From Elysia chlorotica (lineage: Eukaryota > Mollusca > Gastropoda > Plakobranchidae), in contig RQTK01000232.1 of the NCBI GenBank assembly GCA_003991915.1, positions 165,267 to 229,266 of the forward strand: a stretch of DNA of 64,000 nucleotides. Direction: 5' to 3'. The notes beneath the pieces are model-generated. The model saw only the letters and a program-made list of their open reading frames with translations. It was not told the origin of the DNA and did not search any database. The translations under genes were made by a program, and so were the position numbers. The first letter of the stretch is position 1. Every line of letters starts with the position of its first letter. This document shows, one piece after another, positions 59,201 through 64,000 of this stretch.

Positions 59201-62200
59201 ATAGGATGTGAGCAGTAATCAACTGTGCAAAGTTAAGGGGCTGATCTTACGCTTTGTGGACACTTGAGTGGTAAATCTAGAATTGCATGTTTTTTCAAGA
59301 GATATTTCATATCTAGAGGAAAAAAAACAACAGGATGCAATTTGAGAGAGATAGAGTTGCCAAAAAACGAAGATAGATGATTCCATGTGTTAAAAAGAAA
59401 AAAAAGAAAGTTTTGAGAATTATAGATAAAAACTTTTGTATTCAATTGGTCTTCAGTGTTGCATGAAAAAACAATTTTTAAGGCCAAATAATACAAAGTA
59501 CAATCTTTATATACTGTTTTGTCAAGCATGCAAGAGCTGATAAACATAAAGATAAAGAAATGAAAGAAAAGCATTCATGATGTGTCCTAATACCTATACT
59601 TTTAGCTCTCATACTTCCAATTACCTACTTCTCCACACTGCCTGGTAATAAAACTATTGAATTTGCATAGAAACTGATCTTACCTTCCTGTTTATTTTGC
59701 TTTATGCAGGAGAGCTCATAAAGCGCTATGGGAGGGTGCCATTCTTGCCTGGGACGCCACTGCCTCCCTTAATTGTAAGTCTCCTTTATTGCTTGATATC
59801 TGAAATACCTAAATGAACATTTAGAAAACTAGCCCTTACATCCTTGAAAACACCAAGCACTGTAATTATAGTTTGTTTTGAACAGTACAATACAACTTTT
59901 TAAGGAAAGTTTATTGTTGCAAGGTGTGAAATATGAATGATGTCAGTATAATGGGATCACATCCATTATACTAAATACGCAATACACAATCCAGAAATTT
60001 TAATTCATCCCTCAAGGGGAGATAAAAAGTACACTCTTTGTTGAACAGAAGCATTAAAAAGATACAGCCTAGTTGCTGACGTCAATTAAGAAACCAACCT
60101 TTATCAGACTTTACCCCCTCTGTCTGACTTGATCTCGGTAGTCCACCAGCGTGCCGCTGCCAGAGGACAAACTTCAGTCTGCCGGCCTGGCCAGCTCGTC
60201 CGCAGCTGTCAGCAGCAGCCTGGCTCAGGCGGTGCCGTCTATGGTGAACCTGGCGGGTCTGCCCTCCATGCCCGCACTGGGGAACCCTGTGCAAGAGTCC
60301 TTACTGCAGCAGATGATGCTTCTACAGCAGGAGTATCTCAAGCAGACCTTCCTCATGAGGTGAGAAGGTCTAGATTAATCCACCTATGAAGTGCACATTT
60401 AATCAGCCATATTGCTTAAAAAAAAGTTAAAGCTGTTGCTAATATTGCCAATTGTTTTGTCTAATGGTTAGTTTTTAATAGGCTTTTACATAAGGACTTT
60501 CTTTCTACTCTCTGCCACTTCCAAAGTAAAACATTTTCTGTCCATGCTTTTTTGGTACTTTGGGGCCTTTTTTTATTCGTCTAACTGCCTACTTGTATGG
60601 GGGGCGCAGTGGTCCTGGGGTAGAACATCGGCTTCCGACGCAAAAGGTCCGAGTTCGAATCCTGGCGATTGCGCTCCCTACTGGTTGGGTCGGTGTCAGT
60701 ATAATGTGACCGGCTGAGACAGGAGTCATGGTATCCCCGCCCTGTCTCGTGTGTGGCAGCACATAAAAGTGTCAGACGTCAGTCTTGGGGCCCGTCCACA
60801 ATATAGCCTATATAGTGCTGATGTTGGACGTTAAACCAACTCAACTAACTCAATCAACTTGACTTATAGATCTAATAGGCTTTTACATAAGGACTTTCTT
60901 TCTACTCTCTGCCACTTCCAAAGTAAAACATTTTCTGTCCATGCTTTTTTGGTACTGCAGACCATTTCACTGGAGCACTGTGATCAGAAAAAAACCCAAC
61001 TAACTATAAGAAGCTTTTCTTAATAGATCATTAAGATTGTGTAAGCAGTTATTAAGCCCTATATTCAAGTGAATTAATAATGGTGAATTGCAGAAAAAAG
61101 CCACTCTTTACCATTATTTCAGGTTTTCTCATTTGTAGCATTGTGTTTATGTGATTTTACCAAGATTCTTAAATTTTGTGGTTGTAGAACTGATGGCATT
61201 GGTATTTTTAGCCATAGCATTGCATGTTGAACCAGTGAAAATCGGAAATTTTAGCTGTAGCATTGCATGGTACACCAGTGCAAATGAAGCTGCAAGTGGT
61301 CAGTTCTGAGGTCAGGCTTTCTCATGTCCAGACAAATGCAGATGCAGACTCTGCAGCAGCTGCAGCAGGAGCAAGAGAACTTCCAGGCGCTGCCTGTGGA
61401 GCAGCAACAGCAGCTCTCCATGCAGGTCATGATGCAGGCCAACCCACTGCTGCTGCAGCAGATGCAGCACATCCAGCAGCAGCAGCTCATTATCCAGCAG
61501 CAGTTACAGCAGCAACAGCAGCAGCAGCAGCATAGCACACATTCTACAGGGTAAACATTTCTAAGAAAAATGGTCTGTTCACACCCAAATGAAAACTGCT
61601 GCTGCTTTTTTGTGTGTAATCAATTACATAATATAAATGAATGAAAGCATAAATGCTTGTTCTGACTACAAGTCATTCTTCCCCCTGAGTGGTTCATGGT
61701 ATTACACATGGTATTACATACTTTTGTTTGATTAAAGATTTATTCTCATGTTTTTTCATTTCAATTATACCACAGTCATTTTGTATTATCAATCAACCCA
61801 TTTATTTCAATTCTTTGTTTTTGTCACATGCAGATTGGTCAGTCAATAATAGAAAAAAAAACAACAACATTCAACTGTGTTAAAAATTTCTTCATCAGCA
61901 GGACAGCTTTAAAAAGATTTTTTTCTTCTTCTTGTACAGCCTTTTGCCTGGTGAAGATAGAATCTCTAAAAGTTTCCCCGCGCCCCAGCCTGCAAGCTCT
62001 GCAGGTATTTCACACACAGCCATGGCTGCTGCTGCTTCTGCAACTGCTGCTGCTGCATCGTCCTCCTCATCTTCATCGTCCATGGCAGCAAGCCACACCC
62101 ACAGCAAGCTGGCTGGCGGGGAGGAAAGCCTCTCTGTGTAGTTGACTACTATCAGATAAAATAATATAAATCCTCGTGCAGGCTTTTGCGGCTTGAAAAT

Positions 62201-63004
62201 GACTATTAACTCTACTGCGTGTGTCGTAACAATATTATACTGCAGCACTAAGCAGATATGGTCTGGTATATTAAAACTTGGCTGGCGGGGAGGAAAGCCT
62301 CTCTGTGTGGGGCAATATGCCACAGCAGCAGCAACTCACCCAGAGTAAGTGGCTGCTATGGTTCTATACAGTCAGTGGAAACAACTGGCACTTGACTAAG
62401 CATCATGAAACAAAATTTGTAGTTTTTTTCTCTTCTTTTTTTCTTTGATCTTCAAAGACAAACTCAGGTTGCCAAAATGTTCACATCAATGGGCCTAAAA
62501 ATTATTTTTATGCTGAAAATTATCGACATCTAATGAAAATTAGGACATGCTTCATAGACTATTATTTCTGAAAGCTGTATTCCTCATATACTTCAATAAA
62601 CTGAAAATAACGTTTGCATTCTGATTGCTAATTCCTCAAAGTACACTTACTCAATGGGGGCAAATCGGTGTATAAGCCCAATATCCCAGATTTTTTCCCG
62701 GAGTGTTCTATGAATCTTTCAAAACACATCAAATATAAAAATACAACTAGGAATTCTCAGGCTGTGGTTTTTTCTTTTGTTAAAATTTAGAAATAAAATA
62801 TTCTTAAGGCGGTGTGAAAAAAAAAAGATGCAGGACTGAAATGTCAAGCTCTGTATGATATGTTCCTATCTCTGCATTCCAGGCGTGTGGTCTCACATGC
62901 CGGCCCAGCCTCAAGTCCAGCAACCTGCATCGCTGTGGGATGTGGATGTTAACAGTGAAGGTTTATCTTCGGCTTACAAAGCCCAACTGGAGCAGATGAA
63001 GAGG
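45943..63004 (+). CDS. GIGYF: GIGYF-family GYF-domain protein, N-terminal to central part (3' end beyond window)
   Basis: GIGYF1/2 proteins bind 4EHP and repress translation and promote mRNA decay in the cytoplasm. Exons: 45943-46039 (ATG 46014, good context), 47378-47600, 51216-51333, 51686-51773, 52054-52229, 52807-52947, 53291-53376, 53586-53639, 53954-54224, 54643-54974, [duplicate pair 56389-56659, 57086-57417], 58549-58651, 58918-59019, 59710-59774, 60142-60359, 61332-61550, 61940-62344 and 62883-63004. All phases agree. Residues 1-50 carry MALKFGPQW and DYRYGREEML, the 4EHP-binding motif. RG-rich exons follow. PEWVEDDVGDDPGTFDSS matches the conserved W/FD segment known to bind DDX6. 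The GYF domain spans 58549-59774, with WFYKDPQGEIQ, GPF and the W...GYF hallmark. Later exons are rich in Gln, Ala and Ser. A partial copy of the third exon is at 48219-48299. The exon at 61940 contains a 169-bp insertion with a stop codon. Confidence 0.95.
47206..47300. repeat. (TC)n microsatellite in GIGYF intron 1
   Basis: TC/CT dinucleotides with a few TTTC and TGTC interruptions, ending about 77 bp before the 47378 exon. It may contribute to the pyrimidine tract, since the immediate acceptor context (TTTGATGATCAG) is weak. Confidence 0.95.
47758..47976 (+). pseudogene. LINE reverse transcriptase fragment in a GIGYF intron
   Basis: The plus-strand frame reads CFIDYTKAFDSVHEDEIKKQ and LKVYGKDSQMIENI-like sequence, the FxDYxKAFDS block of non-LTR reverse transcriptases. 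A degraded VRFQTGL (for VRQG) follows. It is broken by a stop, and its 3' part is included in the 368-bp duplication. Confidence 0.8.
47932..48299 (+). repeat. Copy A of a 368-bp direct duplication carrying part of GIGYF exon 3
   Basis: Matches 50929-51296 at a constant offset of 2997 with no indels and no difference that I could find. It contains the end of the LINE fragment, a SINE tail (CAACTCAACTC), the branch/acceptor region and the first 81 bases of the exon (RLISQGFNSTG...RVT). The match stops inside the exon at 48299. The following 90 bp (to 48389) do not resemble exon sequence, so copy A is an exon fragment. Confidence 0.95.
49633..49694. repeat. 62-bp direct repeat, left copy
   Basis: GTATCCTATTTAACTAAGTA through AAATTAGGGA is repeated exactly at 50221-50282 (offset 588). 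The pair flanks the TTAA-type element at 49711-50198. Confidence 0.95.
49711..50198. mobile_element. Non-autonomous piggyBac-type (TTAA) element, 488 bp
   Basis: Flanked by TTAA at 49707-49710 and 50199-50202. The ends are CCCCTTGAGTGCC and its inverted partner GGCAGTCAAGGGG (12 of 13 match). Inside the left end are two hairpins, CCCCGAGCCTCACTCGGGG and CCCCGAACCTCACTCGGGG. An open frame ending in acidic residues (DADSNDEDLYDGNEPEDEDL) may be the remnant of a transposase N-terminus. There is no catalytic DDD region. Confidence 0.75.
50221..50282. repeat. 62-bp direct repeat, right copy
   Basis: Exact copy of 49633-49694, located just right of the TTAA element. Confidence 0.95.
50738..50910 (+). 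repeat. Glu/Ala-rich repeat fused to the hAT-like ORF
   Basis: CCAAAGCTGAGCAAGCAGAA followed by AGAGGGGTGAA occurs at about 50740 and 50879, separated by 140 bp that encode a charged coiled-coil-like frame (REEEEVELKDLQEVEKTLK). It is not part of GIGYF by phase. It looks like a fragment of another gene or repeat captured at the junction between the transposon and copy B. Confidence 0.5.
50929..51296 (+). repeat. Copy B of the 368-bp duplication, carrying intact GIGYF exon 3 start
   Basis: Identical to 47932-48299. Here the exon continues past the duplicated part (RVTRGGGTVDRGRGRG) to a donor at 51334, so this is the functional copy of the exon. Confidence 0.95.
53629..55050 (+). repeat. Copy A of a tandem duplication containing two GIGYF exons
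   Basis: It begins inside the last 11 bases of the 53586-53639 exon (ACAGTGATCGG) and runs through exons 53954-54224 and 54643-54974 into the next intron. It matches 56063-57493 with scattered substitutions and small indels. Exon 1 of the pair encodes RKRAPGSLPHLSRGSHEGPE and ends SQGYSSKG. Exon 2 encodes GEGDSGFAFPHREEEDRDS and ends LVAQMTLDA. Confidence 0.95.
55072..56062 (+). mobile_element. Insert between the two exon-pair copies, transposon-like left end
   Basis: It starts CAGACCTGCCTACTTGTACC and then repeats TACCGATTT-type motifs several times within 90 bp, the same plan as the CAGGG(A/T)TGCC ends at 48390 and 23253. No transposase was recognised in the remaining sequence. The right boundary coincides with the start of copy B. 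Confidence 0.45.
56063..57493 (+). repeat. Copy B of the tandem duplication containing two GIGYF exons
   Basis: Exons 56389-56659 (271 nt) and 57086-57417 (332 nt) have the same lengths, splice sites and phases as copy A. In the first exon I see only synonymous differences. In the second I see two amino-acid changes (Met to Ile in SPVSMAN and Ala to Ser in IDPAFAH) plus synonymous ones. Together the pair is 603 nt and begins and ends in phase 0, so a transcript could include A, B or both without a frameshift. Confidence 0.95.
57590..57905 (-). pseudogene. LINE reverse transcriptase fragment, minus strand, in a GIGYF intron
   Basis: The minus-strand frame reads MRTIIEQLLEWQTPLYAIFV, DFQKPFDGVDH and KFVTIIQQLYEDANCQVIHN. 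This is the FVDFxKAFDSVD block and following conserved segment of a common invertebrate non-LTR family. It has internal deletions and no catalytic YADD region. Confidence 0.85.
58014..58075. repeat. Tandem pair of a 31-bp unit
   Basis: AGGTCTCTTACTAATTGGTG plus CTGAGTAAGAG occurs twice head to tail with one substitution. Confidence 0.9.
60477..60559. repeat. 83-bp direct repeat flanking a SINE, left copy
   Basis: TAATAGGCTTTTACATAAGG through TTTTTTGGTACT is repeated exactly at 60874-60956 (offset 397). A 38-bp spacer separates it from the SINE. Confidence 0.95.
60598..60865 (+). repeat. Full-length tRNA-derived SINE in a GIGYF intron
   Basis: An A-box-like GGGCGCAGTGGTCCTGG (about 60602-60619) and a B-box GAGTTCGAATCC (60651-60662) form a tRNA-like head. 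A body follows (CGGCTGAGACAGGAGTCATG; GCCCGTCCACAATATAGCCT), then the tail GTTGGACGTTAAACCAACTC with CAACT repeats. This is the best copy in the window and the reference for the fragments at 4725, 13528, 18463, 22795 and 42515. Confidence 0.88.
60874..60956. repeat. 83-bp direct repeat flanking a SINE, right copy
   Basis: Exact copy of 60477-60559, starting a few bases after the end of the SINE. Confidence 0.95.
62110..62308 (+). repeat. 169-bp insertion with 30-bp direct repeats inside a GIGYF coding exon
   Basis: TGGCTGGCGGGGAGGAAAGC plus CTCTCTGTGT occurs at 62110-62139 and again at 62279-62308. Both copies encode the same GIGYF peptide (LAGGEESLSV). The intervening 139 bp (62140-62278) has no coding features. 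It adds an immediate in-frame TAG and, being 169 bp in total, also shifts the frame. Removing one repeat and the insert restores GGEESLSVWGNMPQQQQ and the phase needed at 62344. Confidence 0.92.
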
Positions 63005-64000
63005 GTAGGCATTTTATTAGCATTTACCCTTACCTTCCTTTTCAGAAACATTCCTTTCAGGCTTCAAAAACACATTGGGTAGTAGCAAATAGATTTCAAA
63101 CCGTCATGGATTGAAAAACCCCTCACAATATGCAGAGAGGCAACTCTAAAAATAAGCTATGTGTACTCAATGTAAAGGGAAGTACTGAGACAACTGACTA
63201 TAAATTCCTCCCTAAAGCAAAACTGAAGAGAGGTCCTGATGCAGTTAGGCTGCTGATGACAGGATGACATCTTGGATTGGCAGGCTAAATGTGGAAGTGT
63301 AGCCATACAAAACTATTCTGTAAAATACATCATTGTCACATTATTTTATCGAATTCAATTATTCTACCTTTCTCTGTCTTTCATGAAGTGATGAAGTCAT
63401 TTTCAAACCATAATGATGTTGAAAGTCTTCCTTTTTCCTTTCCTACCTCTTGTCTCCTTACTAAATTTCTATATGTTCGTTGCAAACTTCTTCTTTTCTT
63501 GCCAATGTTAATCTCAACTTGTGATATTCCAAGTGTTTTTTTTTTTATTATTGTGTAATATTAGACTTAAACCAAATAAGAATATAAAGGTATATTTTGG
63601 CAACATTGTGGACTTGAATTGAATTTCAAGTCAGGAGCAATGAGAAATATAAAAAAATTGTAAAATAGTATCATTAGGGGCATGAAATTTTGATAAGCAT
63701 GTCTGCCATTTGAACAATTAATATAAATCAAATACCTCACTCTCCATTCTCTTAAGAGATATGTTTTATACCTGCAACTTGTGTTTTATTATGGAGTCAG
63801 TGCCGAAGATCATGCACATCTTTGAAAAAAGATTAAAACTTCATATCTATTCTGAAAGTGTATCAGTAGTAAGAAAAAAATTACACGTTTATTTCTACAT
63901 TTCATTTAGAAGTAGTGAAACAGCTGAACGCTGATAAATTACATGAATCAGACACATAACCCTATGCGAACATACTTCCTGCTTGTGACAGCAATTTTGT
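63005..64000. other. GIGYF intron at the right edge
   Basis: Follows a donor GTAGGC after the phase-0 end of exon 62883-63004. No further exon was recognised before the window ends. The rest of GIGYF should continue to the right. Confidence 0.6.

Noticed and set aside
60598..60670. Possible tRNA gene from A-box and B-box matches
   Set aside because: The boxes are those of a SINE head. The acceptor stem does not close and the element continues into the repeated SINE body and tail.

Overview
This window is AT-rich animal nuclear DNA. Most genes are split by introns with GT-AG boundaries, microsatellites are abundant, and transposon relics (non-LTR, Ty3/gypsy, hAT-like, TTAA-type) are everywhere. 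A tRNA-derived SINE family with a characteristic 3' tail recurs at several sites. The protein sequences and repeat style fit a mollusc, probably a gastropod. That assignment is inference, because no rRNA or mitochondrial marker is present. No prokaryotic, viral or CRISPR features were seen.

Three genes are supported exon by exon, with continuous splice phases. (1) Positions 1-10200, plus strand: the C-terminal half of an M13 (neprilysin/ECE-like) zinc metallopeptidase, entering from the left edge. (2) 24744-35207, minus strand: a complete enolase of 432 residues in 13 coding exons with every catalytic residue present. (3) 45943 to the right edge, plus strand: the N-terminal part of a GIGYF (GRB10-interacting GYF) translational repressor, with the 4EHP-binding motif, an acidic W/FD motif, the GYF domain and Gln/Ala/Ser-rich regions. 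Enolase and GIGYF are transcribed divergently about 10.7 kb apart. The genes are not functionally linked: one is a membrane peptidase, one glycolytic, one an mRNA repressor.

Between the genes lie a roughly 14 kb AT-rich stretch (10200-24743) with SINE and LINE relics, and a 35208-45942 interval. The latter holds a palindromic MITE, large trinucleotide arrays, a minus-strand LINE fragment and a decayed Ty3/gypsy RNaseH-integrase.

The most unusual feature is a repeated local architecture, concentrated in GIGYF. Direct duplications of 30, 62, 83, about 160, 368 and about 1425 bp each bracket a foreign insert or simple repeat. One duplicates a pair of coding exons in frame (201 codons), one duplicates part of an exon around an hAT-like element, and one breaks a coding exon with a stop codon. 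The other striking feature is an 18-bp minisatellite that starts exactly where the M13 peptidase should encode its conserved penultimate segment. These may be real structural evolution or heterozygous insertions joined wrongly in assembly. The sequence alone cannot separate the two.
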